In this document: positions 12,348 through 23,272 of the stretch, piece by piece
Layout of the letters: each line of letters starts with the position of its first letter
Position numbering within the stretch: the first letter of the stretch is position 1
Origin: Rutidosis leptorrhynchoides
Taxonomy: Eukaryota > Streptophyta > Magnoliopsida > Asterales > Asteraceae
Assembly: GCF_046630445.1 (NCBI RefSeq)
Contig: NC_092336.1
Span: forward strand, 503,393,001-503,457,000
Reading direction: 5' to 3'
Length of the DNA: 64,000 nt
Notes under the pieces: generated by a model
Told to the model about the DNA's origin: nothing
The model's database searches: none
What the model saw: the letters and a program-made list of their open reading frames with translations, nothing else
Made by a program: the position numbers and the translations under genes

Positions 12348-14513
12348 TCACTGAAACCCGTCATACGGCCAGCTGCCGTACGGGTACTGCTGCTCATATC
12401 TGCGCTGGGCATCCTGAAATCTCTCCCTCTCATCATAAATCGGGGCCTCAACTCGAGGCCTAACCTCACTCCGATAGTAGACTGGTTGCTGAGCGATGGT
12501 ACCAAAATAATTCTCTGGATCGTGGTAATAGAGGCGATCGTTGTGGCGTTGCCAGTCATTACCGTATGCAATCCACTGCTGATCATGGTTTATCTCATTT
12601 AACCTTTCCTCCTGCCTAGAATTACTCGTCTCTATTCTCTGTTGGCTCGCCCACATTCTGTTATCATGTTCCCGCTGATCACTCCGGAAATCACTAAACC
12701 CACTCGACATACCAACCTGTATATTACCCACTGATGAAACCAAACCATCCCAAATTTCTTGGGAAATTCCCCATTGCTGCTCACCCCCAGCTTGCACATT
12801 TGGAGCAACCGGCTCCGGCTCATTTACACCCTGATTAGCACCCCCAACCTCGGGTGCTTGTGGCTCAACAAACGGCACCACAACATCTCGACTCTCATTC
12901 CACATAACGAAATTCGCATTAAAATAAAACCTTAGATTAAAAGGTTTCATAATCTGCAGCTGATCAGTCAATCTGGTACACCTGCTGAAATCTATATTGA
13001 AAAACTTTGCAATTCGCGTAACATAATGGCCACCAAGAATTGGCCGTGTGGCTCGAATCTCTCGTGAATGATTTGACAAATATGTGCCAATAAGATTGCA
13101 CAAATCCACATGTGCACCTCGCGTATACCTAAACAAAATCCATAGCTCGGTGGAATTTACTTTATCATTCCCATTCCGTCGGGCACAAAAAGTACTTGAT
13201 AAAAGCTTTTGAAACAACCGTAAGTCTTTTCGTTGAATATCAGAGCCCTTGGATTCATTTGACACAAAAGGCACCAAACCCGATATTTCCTCCCAAAAAT
13301 CACGCTCAATATAGCCTTCCTGACTACCAATAAACTCTGTCTCCTGTAAATACCGTTTCAAAAGATTATCGGTCCACCCTTCAAACAAATTCAACGCTCG
13401 CGCTAAATCGAATCGACTCATCGCCCTTCTCTCGCCCCCCAATCGAAAAGTTAAGAACCCTTTATCTTCCCCATTTCGTCTAGTACGAAAGCTAAGAGAG
13501 GAGAAAAATTCAACAATTAATTCCCTATAAAGATCCTCTCTTAGGGACATAGCGCGTTCCCATGCATCTAGTTCGAACCCACAATAAGACAACGACAATA
13601 TGGAAGCAATTTCCTCTTTAACCTCATCAGATGCTCTGTCTAACTCATCCCAGCTGAAGAACCAAGTAGCTTGGATGTTTCGAACCGAAATAAATGCATA
13701 GTATTGAGGAAATTCTTCCTGAACTGTTTCCAACCACACTTCCGGGTCGGTTCGTCGTTCTTCCTCCATACGGGCCTGAGCCGTGGAGGATGATGGTGCA
13801 CTCGATCTGTTTCTCTGCACAAATTAAACAAAAACAAATCCAAACACAAAACATTTAAGAGTTAGCGTTAAGCGAAATCAACATGTTCCACATACTTGCA
13901 TCAATTGCCATCAAACTCGTTTCAACTTCAATTAAGCATTTAAACAATAGCAAGTATCCAAAAAATATGTTTGTGTTTTATGTTATCACATTCAAACTAA
14001 TTCCAAAACTCTTAAAGCTTAAAAATTCCTCATTAAACAACTCACTTTAAACTCCATATAACAAACTTCATCATATCAAATAACCAACTTCAATCCAAGT
14101 TAAACAACTCCAACATCCAAATAATCATCGCATGAATCACAATTCTTATCAAACTTAACCAATTTCAAAAACACAAATAAAACCCCGCCCAAATTACCCC
14201 ACACTATCTTAAAACATACCATCATTAACCATCAACACCCTTTCAAACAAAATCCCCAAATATTTAACATAAAATTCGGATTTAATCACTACCATAATTT
14301 CAAGAATAAATATCATGCATAATCAACACAATAAATCATGAAGAAACACAATAATATCATATTCATTAACAATTAATTCATATAAAAGCATAAAAGATTC
14401 AATTAAACATAACCCCTTAAATTTTCAAACATAAACCCTAAAATTAACAAGATTAATCAAGATTAATGAAAGAAAAAGCAGAAGATTAGTTAAAATCGGA
14501 CCTTGACCGGCAT
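12348..14513 (-). CDS. Second ORF (env position) of the Athila-like element, spliced, 492 aa
   Basis: The main exon is 13814-12348 (stop at 12348). Its only in-frame upstream Met sits in the acceptor region. A better model adds a mini-exon 14513-14502 encoding MPVK, with donor AAG|GT at 14502/14501, an intron 14501-13815 (687 bp) and acceptor GCAG|A at 13815/13814. Phase is 0 and the joined start reads MPVKRNRSSAP. The product is rich in charged and aromatic residues, with a Gln/Glu/Arg-rich C-terminus. It shows no signal peptide and no membrane segment, so despite its env position it does not look like a membrane glycoprotein. It resembles the plant 'ATHILA ORF-1' type of protein (known family, recalled, not searched). 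Function is unknown. Confidence 0.75.
13815..14501 (-). other. Predicted intron of the second Athila ORF
   Basis: It begins GTCCGATTTTAAC and ends TTTAATTTGTGCAG on the minus strand, is 687 bp long, AT-rich and without an ORF. Splicing joins MPVK to the long exon in frame. An RNA read across 14502/13814 would settle it. Confidence 0.6.
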
Positions 14514-14704
14514 GTTGTAGCAATTAATTGAAGAAATTAAGAAGTGATTTGGGTTAATTGAATTTAGGGTTTGAAGCCTTAGGTGTTCTTGAGAGAATAG
14601 TGTGTGAATTTGTGGTGAAAAACTGAGGCAAACACCCTAAAAAGGGGTTAAAAAAAAAAACGACGGGTCATGTAACTATTCGGGTTGGCCCATTTATTAT
14701 AAAC
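14514..14704 (-). promoter_or_regulatory. TATA-like core promoter and leader of the second Athila gene
   Basis: On the minus strand a TTTATAATAAATG box (about 14704-14692) is followed by about 180 nt of leader, with 'CTCTCAAGAACACC' around 14595, and then the ATG at 14513. The arrangement suggests separate transcription of this gene rather than read-through from the LTR. This is inferred from sequence only. Confidence 0.5.
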
Positions 14705-14723
14705 CAAATTCGGGGGTCAGAAT

Positions 14724-14956
14724 CGTCGCGCCTGAAATGTCGCGCCGCGACGTTACGTACCGCGCCGCGGCATTACACAGTACCTGACACAAACTCTTTT
14801 GAAATACGTAATACCCAAAAACCAGTTATAGCTCGCGCCGCGACCCAAATTGTCGCGACGCGGTAATCAACGTATTCATAAAATCAACTTTAAGCTTGTT
14901 TCTGTTACCAAAGTGTTTGCATCGTCGCGCCGCGAAGGCCTTTGCCGCGACGCGGC
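14724..14956. promoter_or_regulatory. Array of GC-rich 12-bp sites upstream of the second Athila gene
   Basis: Three pairs of the near-palindromic site YCGCGCCGCGR (variant CGCGACGCGG) start at 14740/14760, 14833/14852 and 14924/14944, plus a half-site at 14724. Spacing within pairs is about 20 bp and between pairs about 92 bp. After the second site of pairs 1 and 3 a shared tail (cattacacag / caatacacag ... ctgacac) follows. The same paired sites occur in the LTR. It lies just upstream of the TATA-like box and is a candidate protein-binding module. Confidence 0.7.
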
Positions 14957-15172
14957 AATACACAGGAGACTGACACTTCTTTTTTTTTTATAATTCAGCA
15001 TCCTTTTAAAAAAAACAATAACCAAAAACTACCACAAATCCAACTAGTAATCAATCAAAATCAATCATTTAGCAATTTGGACTCAACAAACCCGTGATCG
15101 CACCTAATTATACACACTATACAACAATGTGAACCTTATTTAATGAGTCGTTCACGCAACTCGTCCCCAACT

Positions 15173-18100
15173 TCAAGTGGCGTTGGGATCGGGTTCAACG
15201 CGAACCTCATCATTAATCTCTAACGGACCCTCAAAATACTTCTTCACACGATGTCCGTTAACCTTAAAGGTGATACCATTTGCATTTTTCAACTCGATCG
15301 TACCGTATGGGTACACCTTAACAACCTCAAATGGTCCCGTCCACCGGGACTTAAGTTTTCCCGGTAAAAGCTTCAATCTAGAGTTAAACAAAAGCACTCG
15401 GTCGCCTTCGTTAAACTCTTTTGGACCCTTTAACTTCCTATCATGCCATTGCTTGGTCTTTTCTTTATAAATCAATGAATTCTCGTACGCATCAAGGCGT
15501 AACTCACCAAGCTCATTCAATTGCCCCGCCCTTAGGCGTCCGGCTTCCTTCAAATCTAAATTGCACTTTTGAAGTGCCCACATAGCTTTATGCTCAATCT
15601 CCAATGGGAGATGGCACGCTTTCCCATAAACCAACCGATAAGGAGTGGTACCAAGTGGCGTTTTGAAGGCGGTTCTAAACGCCCACAAAGCTTCATCGAG
15701 CTTATTTGCCCACTCCTTTGGATTTGAACCCACAGTTTTCTCAAGAATACTTTTAAGAGCTCGATTGGTATTCTCAACTTGTCCGCTCGTTTGGGGATGG
15801 TATGAAGTAGAAACTTTATGGAGAACTCCATATCGCTTCAATACCTTCTCCATTTGGGCGTTACAAAAATGAGTACCCCTATCACTAATTAAAGCTTTAG
15901 GAGTTCCAAATCGAGAGAATAAACGCTTAAGGAACGAAATCACAACTCGTGCATCATTTGTGGGTAAAGCTTGCGCTTCGGCCCATTTAGACACGTAGTC
16001 AATGGCAACGAGTATGTAACTATAATTCTGAGATTTCGGAAATGGCCCCATAAAGTCAATTCCCCAAACGTCAAATACTTCGCAAACTTGGATGCTTTGT
16101 TGAGGCATCTCATCCCGTTTGGTGACTTTACCGGCCCTTTGGCACGAATCACAAGACTTACAAACCAGGTGGGCATCTTTGAAGATTGTCGGCCAATAAA
16201 AGCCGGCATCATAGACTTTACGCCCCGTAATTTGGGGTCCAAAATGCCCACCGGTAGGCCCACTATGGCACTCGGTCAAAATACGCATACACTCATCACC
16301 GGAAACACACCGGCGGATAACCCCATCGGGACAACAACGAAAAAGATAGGGATACTCCCAGAAATAGTACTTAAGGTCACTGAAAAATTTCTTCCTCTTT
16401 TGATGTGACCACCCTTTCTCCAAGAATCTCCCAACTAGATAATTAGCAATGTCCACGTACCACGGCTCATCAACCTTATCCACCTTCATGAGATATTCGC
16501 CGGGAAAATCATCATGAATGGTAGTCTCATCGAGAACCTCACGGGAGGGGTTCTCAAGACGTGAAAGGTGGTCGGCCGCCAAATTTTCAGCACCCTTTTT
16601 ATCCCGGATCTCCACATCAAATTCTTGCAAAAGCAAGATCCATCTAAGAAGTCGTGGTTTTGCATCCGGTTTAGCAAAAAGGTACTTTAGAGCAGAATGG
16701 TCCGTAAAAACAATAGTCTTAGATAAGACTAAGTAGGACCGGAACTTATCAAACGAAAAGACCACCGCAAGGAGCTCTTTTTCAGTGGTAGTATAATTTA
16801 ATTGCGCTCCTTGCAAGGTCTTGCTTGCATAGTAGATGGGTCGGAAATGCTTCTCGACCCTTTGACCCAAAACTGAGCCAACAGCGAAATCAGATGCATC
16901 GCACATAAGCTCGAACGGAAGGGACCAATTCGGAGCAATTATGATTGGCGCATTGATGAGTTTCTCCTTCAAAAGCTCGAATGCCTTTTGGCATTCGTCG
17001 GAGAATTTCCACGGGGTGTCCTTTTCAAGGAGTTTATTCATCGGGTTGGCAATCTTAGAAAAATCTTTAATGAATCGCCGGTAAAAACCGGCGTGCCCGA
17101 GAAAACTCCTAACACCCTTAACATCGGTAGGGGGTGGAAGGTTCTTAATAGCGGTAACCTTTGCGGGATCCACCTCTATACCGTTTTTAGAAATCTTGTG
17201 CCCGAGAACGATGCCCCCTTGAACCATGAAATGGCACTTCTCCCAGTTGAGCACAAGATTAGATTTTTCGCACCTGACCAACATCCGTTCCAAATTAAGA
17301 AGGCATGAATCGAAAGTGTCACCGAAGACCGAGAAGTCATCCATGAACACCTCCATGCAATCTTCGATCATGTCATGGAATATGGCCATCATGCACCTTT
17401 GAAAAGTGGCCGGAGCATTGCAAAGGCCAAAGGGCATGCGTCGATAAGAAAACGTGCCATACGGGCACGTGAAAGTGGTCTTCTCTTGGTCCTCGGCCGA
17501 GATAGGAATTTGAAAATAGCCCGAGAAACCATCGAGAAAGCAATAGAAGCTGTTTCCCGCCAACCTCTCTAGCATTTGATCCATGAAAGGTAGCGGGAAG
17601 TGGTCTTTACGTGTGGCGTCGTTCAACTTACGGTAGTCGATACAAACACGCCACCCCGTGACAGTCCGGGTGGAAATTAACTCATTTTTATCATTGGTGG
17701 TAACAGTCATACCACCTTTCTTAGGTACACAGTGTACCGGGCTAATCCATGGACTGTCAGAAATCGGGTAAATCAGACCTGCATCAAGGAGCTTTATTAT
17801 CTCTTTCTTCACGACATCTTGCATGTGCGGGTTCAACCTCCTTTGGCGTTGCACCACGGGTTTGGAGTTATCCTCCATTAGGATTTTGTGGGTGCAATAG
17901 GAGGGACTAATACCCTTAATGTCGTGAATCTTCCATGCAATAGCCGGCTTATGGGCCTTTAGCATGGTTACAAGCTCAGTTTTCTGACCTGCTGAAAGAG
18001 AAGAAGAAATAATTACCGGAAGCTTAGATTCCTCATGCAAGTAAGCGTATTCCAAATGATCTGGAAGTGGCTTCAATTCAAGCTCGGGAGGTTCTTCAAT

Positions 18101-20713
18101 TGAAGACTTGCTCCGGTAATTTGAATCACGTTCGAGTTCTTTGAACTCCTCTTCAGTCGGCTCATAGCCGTTTTCCATCAAGGTGGTTAAAAGATCCACC
18201 TCCTCAACCTGCACATCCTCATCAATCTCAACCAATGAGCATTCTCCTGAACCCTGTAACTCTGGGAATTCCTGCAAAAACTCAGACTGGACATTCACAG
18301 TGTTAAGAAAATAACATGTATCATCAGTGTAGCCAGGGTATTTCAAAGCATGGTCGATTGAGAATGTTGCACTCAAATCATCTATCCTAAGGGTCAGCTT
18401 TTGGCCATACACATCAATCATACACCTAGCAGTATTTAAGAATGGCCGACCCAAAATTAGTGGAATCCTTTCATCCACTTCCATATCCAAAACCACAAAA
18501 TCTGCCGGAAAAACTAACGACCCGGTCTTCACTAGCATATTCTCTATGATTCCACGAGGGAATTTAATAGAGCGGTCGGCTAGCTGCACAGCCATACGCG
18601 TGGGTTTTAACTCCCCGGGGTCTAGCTTAAGATAAATAGAATAAGGCATTAAATTAATGCTAGCCCCCAAATCCGCCAAAGCCCTCATACAGTCCAAATT
18701 ACCAAGTAAACAAGGAATGGTAAAACTTCCAGGATCTTCAAGCTTCTCGGGAAGCTTGTTTGCAACAACCGCTGAGCATGCGGCATTCAACCTGACTGAA
18801 GACACGTTCTTCAGCTTCTGCCTGTTAGTCAGCAAATCCTTAAGAAACCTTGCATACTTAGGCACACCTGCAATAACATCAATAAAAGGCATATTTATGT
18901 TAACTTTTTTAATCAAGTCCATGAACTTGGACTTTTCGGCCTCTAGCTTCTCCAATCGCTGTTTCCTCGGGAATGGGAGCGGTGGTTGATACTCTCTAAC
19001 TACCGGTTTAGCAGCAACAGTAACCGGTTCCTTAACAACTTTTTCAGCCACCTGTTCCGGCTCCTTTTCCTTTGCCGGTTCACTTTCAACAACCGGCTCA
19101 CTATCATTAACTAACGGTACCCTCAAATCATACTCGTCGGGCTTCCTCGGTGGATGATACGCTAAACCACTTCGGGTGGTGATAGCATTAACATGCCCGT
19201 TTTTCGGGTTAGTATCCGTCTTGCTCGGTAACTCCCCCGGTTTTCTCTCACTATTCTTATTAGCAAGTTGACCAATCTGTTGTTCTAGATTATGAATAGC
19301 TGCTTGTTGATTTCGAAACATTTGGTCATTCTTTTCATTATTCTGAGTAACGGTAGTGACAAGTTGAGTCTGAGATATCACTAACTTCTCGATCATAGCC
19401 TCAAGGTTGGACTTTTTCTCTTCGACCTGTGGTTTCTGAAAATAACCGGGAGCTTGCTGCTGAAAACCTCCACTAGATCCCGGTTGGAACCTCGAACCCT
19501 GATTACCTTGCGGATTATAAGGATTATTGAAATTCCTGTTAAACTGAGCACGTCCCTGAAACTGATTGTTATTCTGCTGACTAATATAGTTGACCTCTTC
19601 TTTCTGATTCATAGTCAAACCCGCATCACAATCTTTGCCCAGATGCAAACCTCCACAGTATTCACAACCAACCTTCATACCATGAATATCCTTGTTCATC
19701 TTCTCCAAATTCCTACCAAACGAATCCAACTTAGCACTGAAAGACCCAAAATCATCATAAGCACCTGTACCTGTAGTCTCTGTTCTCTTAACTGAAGCTG
19801 AAGGGTAAGATTCATGATCCTGATGCCACTCATGAGAATAAGCAGCTTGCTTTTCAATGATCTCTAACGCCTCTTCTTCAGTCTTATCCATTAACGTACC
19901 ACCTGCAGCTTGATCAATACTCTGACGCGTAGGAATATCACAACCTTTGTAGAAAATCTGAACCTTCTGTAAATCATTCAACCCGTGTTGCGGGCACGAG
20001 CGTAACAAAGTAGCAAAACGGTCCCAAGCATCAAACAATGTCTCACTGCTCTTTTGTCTAAATTGAGAAATATCTGCTTGAAGTCGAGCAGCTTGAGATG
20101 CAGGAAAAAACTTCGACAAAAACTTATCCTCCAAAGTCTCCCAAGATCTAATCGTACCCTCAGGTTGCTTATCTAACCATCTCTTAGCTTCTCCCTTAAG
20201 AGTCCAAGGGAAAAGTCTTGTTTTAATTGAAGTGTCGGCAACCTCATGTAGCTTAAACAAGTTGCAAACATCATTAAAATTACGAAGATGCTCGTTAGCA
20301 TCCTCGGTATCTTTGCCATAGAATCGGCAATCAGAAGAAATCAAATTCAGGATCGGCCCTGTAATTTGAAAAGGCTGAGTAATATTCGGCTGAGTAATCG
20401 AATTGCCTTGGCCTCCTCGGGTGGCCTTCAACTTTTCTGCCATAGTCTGAGGACGAGGTGGTTCTCCTTCGGCCATTTCTTCAGTTTCTGTAGTATCAGA
20501 CGAAGCGTAAGAGTCTTCTTCGTTAAAAATTTCAGGTGGTGTCTCGGGCACCACAGTCTCAGAAGTACTACCCAAATTAACGTAAGTATCACCCGATAAA
20601 ACTGATGAATCCACTGTTAACTTTTGCTTCTGACTTAAAGCTTTAAACAACTCTCTTTCAGGCTCGTCAAATGGTTTAACAATTGGAGAATCTGAAGAAC
20701 GCGTATGTTGCAT
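15173..20713 (-). CDS. Athila-like Gag-Pol polyprotein, 1846 aa, intact
   Basis: One uninterrupted reading frame from [15 protein letters not shown]. In order it carries a retrotransposon Gag domain (about residues 110-300, [16 protein letters not shown]), a CCHC-type knuckle [13 protein letters not shown] (near 355) and an aspartic protease with DLGASI. These are followed by a reverse transcriptase with FMDDFSVFG, an RNase H with [14 protein letters not shown], and an integrase with an HHCC zinc-binding N-terminus and a DDE core ([24 protein letters not shown]). All expected catalytic residues are present. There is no chromodomain, as expected for Athila. The protein makes the particle, copies the RNA and integrates the cDNA. 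The ATG at 20713 lies about 135 nt after the PBS. Confidence 0.95.
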   Translation of the reverse strand: MQHTRSSDSPIVKPFDEPERELFKALSQKQKLTVDSSVLSGDTYVNLGSTSETVVPETPPEIFNEEDSYASSDTTETEEMAEGEPPRPQTMAEKLKATRGGQGNSITQPNITQPFQITGPILNLISSDCRFYGKDTEDANEHLRNFNDVCNLFKLHEVADTSIKTRLFPWTLKGEAKRWLDKQPEGTIRSWETLEDKFLSKFFPASQAARLQADISQFRQKSSETLFDAWDRFATLLRSCPQHGLNDLQKVQIFYKGCDIPTRQSIDQAAGGTLMDKTEEEALEIIEKQAAYSHEWHQDHESYPSASVKRTETTGTGAYDDFGSFSAKLDSFGRNLEKMNKDIHGMKVGCEYCGGLHLGKDCDAGLTMNQKEEVNYISQQNNNQFQGRAQFNRNFNNPYNPQGNQGSRFQPGSSGGFQQQAPGYFQKPQVEEKKSNLEAMIEKLVISQTQLVTTVTQNNEKNDQMFRNQQAAIHNLEQQIGQLANKNSERKPGELPSKTDTNPKNGHVNAITTRSGLAYHPPRKPDEYDLRVPLVNDSEPVVESEPAKEKEPEQVAEKVVKEPVTVAAKPVVREYQPPLPFPRKQRLEKLEAEKSKFMDLIKKVNINMPFIDVIAGVPKYARFLKDLLTNRQKLKNVSSVRLNAACSAVVANKLPEKLEDPGSFTIPCLLGNLDCMRALADLGASINLMPYSIYLKLDPGELKPTRMAVQLADRSIKFPRGIIENMLVKTGSLVFPADFVVLDMEVDERIPLILGRPFLNTARCMIDVYGQKLTLRIDDLSATFSIDHALKYPGYTDDTCYFLNTVNVQSEFLQEFPELQGSGECSLVEIDEDVQVEEVDLLTTLMENGYEPTEEEFKELERDSNYRSKSSIEEPPELELKPLPDHLEYAYLHEESKLPVIISSSLSAGQKTELVTMLKAHKPAIAWKIHDIKGISPSYCTHKILMEDNSKPVVQRQRRLNPHMQDVVKKEIIKLLDAGLIYPISDSPWISPVHCVPKKGGMTVTTNDKNELISTRTVTGWRVCIDYRKLNDATRKDHFPLPFMDQMLERLAGNSFYCFLDGFSGYFQIPISAEDQEKTTFTCPYGTFSYRRMPFGLCNAPATFQRCMMAIFHDMIEDCMEVFMDDFSVFGDTFDSCLLNLERMLVRCEKSNLVLNWEKCHFMVQGGIVLGHKISKNGIEVDPAKVTAIKNLPPPTDVKGVRSFLGHAGFYRRFIKDFSKIANPMNKLLEKDTPWKFSDECQKAFELLKEKLINAPIIIAPNWSLPFELMCDASDFAVGSVLGQRVEKHFRPIYYASKTLQGAQLNYTTTEKELLAVVFSFDKFRSYLVLSKTIVFTDHSALKYLFAKPDAKPRLLRWILLLQEFDVEIRDKKGAENLAADHLSRLENPSREVLDETTIHDDFPGEYLMKVDKVDEPWYVDIANYLVGRFLEKGWSHQKRKKFFSDLKYYFWEYPYLFRCCPDGVIRRCVSGDECMRILTECHSGPTGGHFGPQITGRKVYDAGFYWPTIFKDAHLVCKSCDSCQRAGKVTKRDEMPQQSIQVCEVFDVWGIDFMGPFPKSQNYSYILVAIDYVSKWAEAQALPTNDARVVISFLKRLFSRFGTPKALISDRGTHFCNAQMEKVLKRYGVLHKVSTSYHPQTSGQVENTNRALKSILEKTVGSNPKEWANKLDEALWAFRTAFKTPLGTTPYRLVYGKACHLPLEIEHKAMWALQKCNLDLKEAGRLRAGQLNELGELRLDAYENSLIYKEKTKQWHDRKLKGPKEFNEGDRVLLFNSRLKLLPGKLKSRWTGPFEVVKVYPYGTIELKNANGITFKVNGHRVKKYFEGPLEINDEVRVEPDPNAT

Positions 20714-20848
20714 GCACTACCTGTAACTGCAAGAACACAGCTAATAAACCGATTAAACGCACCGACTCAATTAGAATTAAATTAAACTAAACAGTTAAAA
20801 TTAACTAAAAACAAACTTAATTATCAAACTTAATTTTCAACACAACTG

Positions 20849-20866
20849 TCCCCGGCAGCGGCGCCA
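20849..20866 (-). other. Primer binding site, tRNA-Asp type
   Basis: The plus strand reads TCCCCGGCAGCGGCGCCA. From memory this is the 3' end of plant tRNA-Asp with one mismatch, so the minus-strand RNA would pair with it. It lies six bases inside the 5' LTR (20873), which is characteristic of Athila. Confidence 0.85.
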
Positions 20867-20872
20867 AAAACT

Positions 20873-22428
20873 TGATGTGTGAAATCTAGTATATAAATTA
20901 TCTCTGGAAATATGCCTGGTTTAAAGATTACTACACACTAACGGGCAGTGTACCCGATCGTGCAATAGTATAAAAATGGTAATTCCAAGTATCGTTCCAA
21001 GGACAGTATTAACGTGAGAATTAAGTTTGCAACTAAGAAAAGTAAACTAAGTTAAACTATGAAAGTTGAAAGTACGAGATAGTTCGTTTTGCGGCTATTT
21101 AACGATTAGCCAAATCAAGATAGCTTTGAAAATAAAAGACAATATTTTTGGTTTTTAAGTTTAAATAAAAGAAATGCAGACTCGACAGAAAAATAAAGAT
21201 ATTTGAATTCAATGGATAAAAGAATGTTCGCCTAGATATCCTATTCGCAGTGTTGGATGATTTGTTATTAAGCACTAATTCTATTAATCAATGCACGCAA
21301 TTACAGAGTCGGTTTACCCAGAGTTCTCTTTTAGCAAACACATCAAACTAGGACTTATTGGCTTAGGGTTCCCTTTCACCAAAAACTATCTTTCGTTTGT
21401 GACTTAGTAACTAACTAATTACAAGATTAAGATTCAATTGGTTACGCGTTCGCTCCACACAATTCACCCCTATTTTGTTCAATTACGTTACCCGGTTTAC
21501 CCCCTTGGTCCAGTAAGCACCCAATCGGTTAAGACAAATCAATTGGGAATTAGATCACTAAATTGAAACAGGGTTCCCTTTGTTCAAACAAGATTCACTA
21601 ATCAACCTAGTATCAATAATTAACACCCACAAGAATGGTTCTTAATCAAAACTCATAATTATCATGCATCAATTAATAAAACCTCAAAGTAACATCCAAA
21701 CACTTGCAAATATTCAATCTAGACAAACATTAAGAGTTTAGCCTACAATCATGGCTGAAATCAAAATAACAATCAAAGACATAGAATAATTCATTGTTGA
21801 TAACAAAAGAATAAAACTAATTAAAGATTGAATCCTGAAGAACACACGAATCAAGACTTGATTTCGGAATGATTGGTACCTTAGAATGACCTTGAAGATC
21901 TCCAAAAATCACCTAAGTTCGTCAAAAAGTGGCTGGAATTCGTCAGGATACGATTATGAATAATTAGGGTTAAATTCGGGCTTAAATACTTGCCAAAATA
22001 GCTGAACCGACAGGTCTGCCGCGCCGCGGCTTTATTTGTCGCGCCGCGGAGAAACAAAGGAATTTCGGGCATTGTTAAGTGGCTTTCTGATCTGGAAATT
22101 AGCATTGTGTCGCGCCGCGGAGGCTGTTATCGCGCCGCGGCAAATAACTGTTTCTGAATCCTTTGTTTATTTTTCACTTTTTACTCACTTGCATACTCTA
22201 GAAACCAACATACGCCATAAATACTGAACATATTCATCCTCGGTGCGCCTTTAGCAATAACAAACTAACAAAACACCTCAAAATCATCATAAATTACCGC
22301 TTATCAACAATTACCTCTTCAAACTCGAACCTTCTCAATATCATCAATATAACCGCCAAATCGTATCCAAATGGACCAAAATGTAACTGATATCGCTAAT
22401 GAAAATGTGTATAAAATACGCGATATCA
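20873..22428 (-). repeat. 5' LTR of the Athila-like element
   Basis: 1556 bp, TG..CA ends. The sense strand runs right to left. Four GC-rich sites (22019, 22039, 22110, 22130) precede a TATA-like TATTTAA at 21988-21982. The 30-bp gap between the nearest site and TATA resembles that in the second gene's upstream region. Confidence 0.95.
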
Positions 22429-22499
22429 GCGTCACAACGGCTCGAGACGGGGTGTTTTGCAACAGTGGTTTTAACTTTTAAATAGGCCGGGTGTACCAC

Positions 22500-22852
22500 C
22501 GTGGCGAAAATTAATGGGGACAGAGGGGGCAGTCGCCCCCAGTGAATTTACAATTTTCAGTGTAAAAATTTTGGATTTTTCGATTTTGCCCCAGTGGAAT
22601 TTTTTTTTTTTTTTGCCCCAAAGTGTTAATATTTTGTCCCAAAATCTCTATATTTTGCCTTAAAACCTTTAAATTTTGCCCAAAAACCTCCAAAATTTGT
22701 CATAAAACCTCCAAATTTTGCCCAAAAACCTCAAAATTTTGCCCAAAACCCACCAAATTTTGCCCCAAAACTTTCATTTTTGCCCAAAACAAATTGCTAC
22801 GTTTTAAAAATTTTTTCGCCCCCAGTGATAAAAATTTCTGTTTTCGCCACTG
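22500..22852. mobile_element. hAT-like MITE with 20-bp tandem repeats
   Basis: Its ends CGTGGCGAAAA and TTTTCGCCACTG form a TIR, flanked by GTGTACCAC (22491-22499 and 22853-22861). The interior is about nine imperfect units of the 20-bp type 'ccaaaacctccaaattttgc' (22614-22790). Its relative in gene B intron 1 (36770-37049) has the same unit type. Confidence 0.75.
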
Positions 22853-23272
22853 GTGTACCACAATGGTCAAATGTTTATATTTTGGGCATGATAAGATATG
22901 TTGGATGTATTATTTAAAGTTAAAACATGTTGTAATTGAATTGCGTGTGTGTGTCAATTTGGTAATTAAACGGGTCAAAAAGTGTTTTAAAAAGGCTGAA
23001 ATTGGGTCATTAGCATGTGGTGCGCCGCACCTAAGCCCCGGTGATCCGCACCATAACGAGTAAACGTGTAGAGTTTGGGTAGAAGGTTTTAGGTGCGCTG
23101 CACCAGATTTAAAAAAGAAGTTGTCGTTTTTTGAAAATGAATATTGGTGGTCGATTCACAAGTTGCAAAGCATTAAACATTAACCAAGGTCACCTAACTA
23201 ATTTAACTGCGATGATCGACTTAGAAACAAATATAAAAAGTTAAAAATCATTCACAAAGAAAAAATAATTAC

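Larger units (their letters stand above)
8531..22428 (-). mobile_element. Complete Athila-like Ty3/Gypsy retrotransposon
   Basis: The element is 13.9 kb with a 5-bp TSD GCGTC (8526-8530 and 22429-22433) and TG..CA LTRs of 1556 bp each (8531-10086 and 20873-22428). Transcription is on the minus strand, so the 5' LTR is the right one. In sense order it holds a PBS to tRNA-Asp, one uninterrupted Gag-Pol ORF, a spliced second ORF, a long 3' untranslated region and a PPT. I saw no difference between the LTRs in the stretches I compared, and both ORFs are open. The insertion therefore looks recent and the element possibly autonomous. Order, primer and second ORF fit the Athila lineage. Confidence 0.93.
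8144..22467. mobile_element. hAT-like MITE split by the Athila-like element
   Basis: The left end CAAGGTTGCAAAAGACG at 8144 and the right end (reverse complement CACTGTTGCAAAACACC) at 22467 form an imperfect TIR. The flanking 8-bp duplication is GTTTTAAC (8136-8143 and 22468-22475), the TSD length of hAT elements. Without the 13.9-kb retrotransposon the MITE is about 421 bp and non-coding. Internal wording 'gtcgagacggatgttgaccaaagttgac' is shared with the related foldback copies at 24422-24785 and 27834-28197. Confidence 0.75.
6552..23158. mobile_element. Solo LTR (Ty3/Gypsy-type) in gene A intron 1, hosting nested insertions
   Basis: The insertion starts TGTAACATTCC at 6552 and ends GATTCA at 23158, flanked by CAAGT (6547-6551 and 23159-23163). 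The uninterrupted intron in gene B reads through this point (caccaagttgtgaagc near 37060). Without nested insertions it is about 1.9 kb. It has no coding sequence but contains the phrase 'actaagcgttttgcttaccctg' (7880-7900), which is typical of long plant Gypsy LTRs. It hosts the MITE 8144-22467, which itself hosts the Athila-like element, and the MITE 22500-22852. Whether the original was a complete element reduced by LTR recombination is inferred. Confidence 0.7.

Noticed and set aside
12348-13814. Envelope glycoprotein
   Set aside because: Position fits, but no signal peptide, membrane segment or glycoprotein-like features are visible.
16988-20599. Plus-strand frames opposite the Athila Gag-Pol
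   Set aside because: They are antisense shadows of the intact polyprotein.
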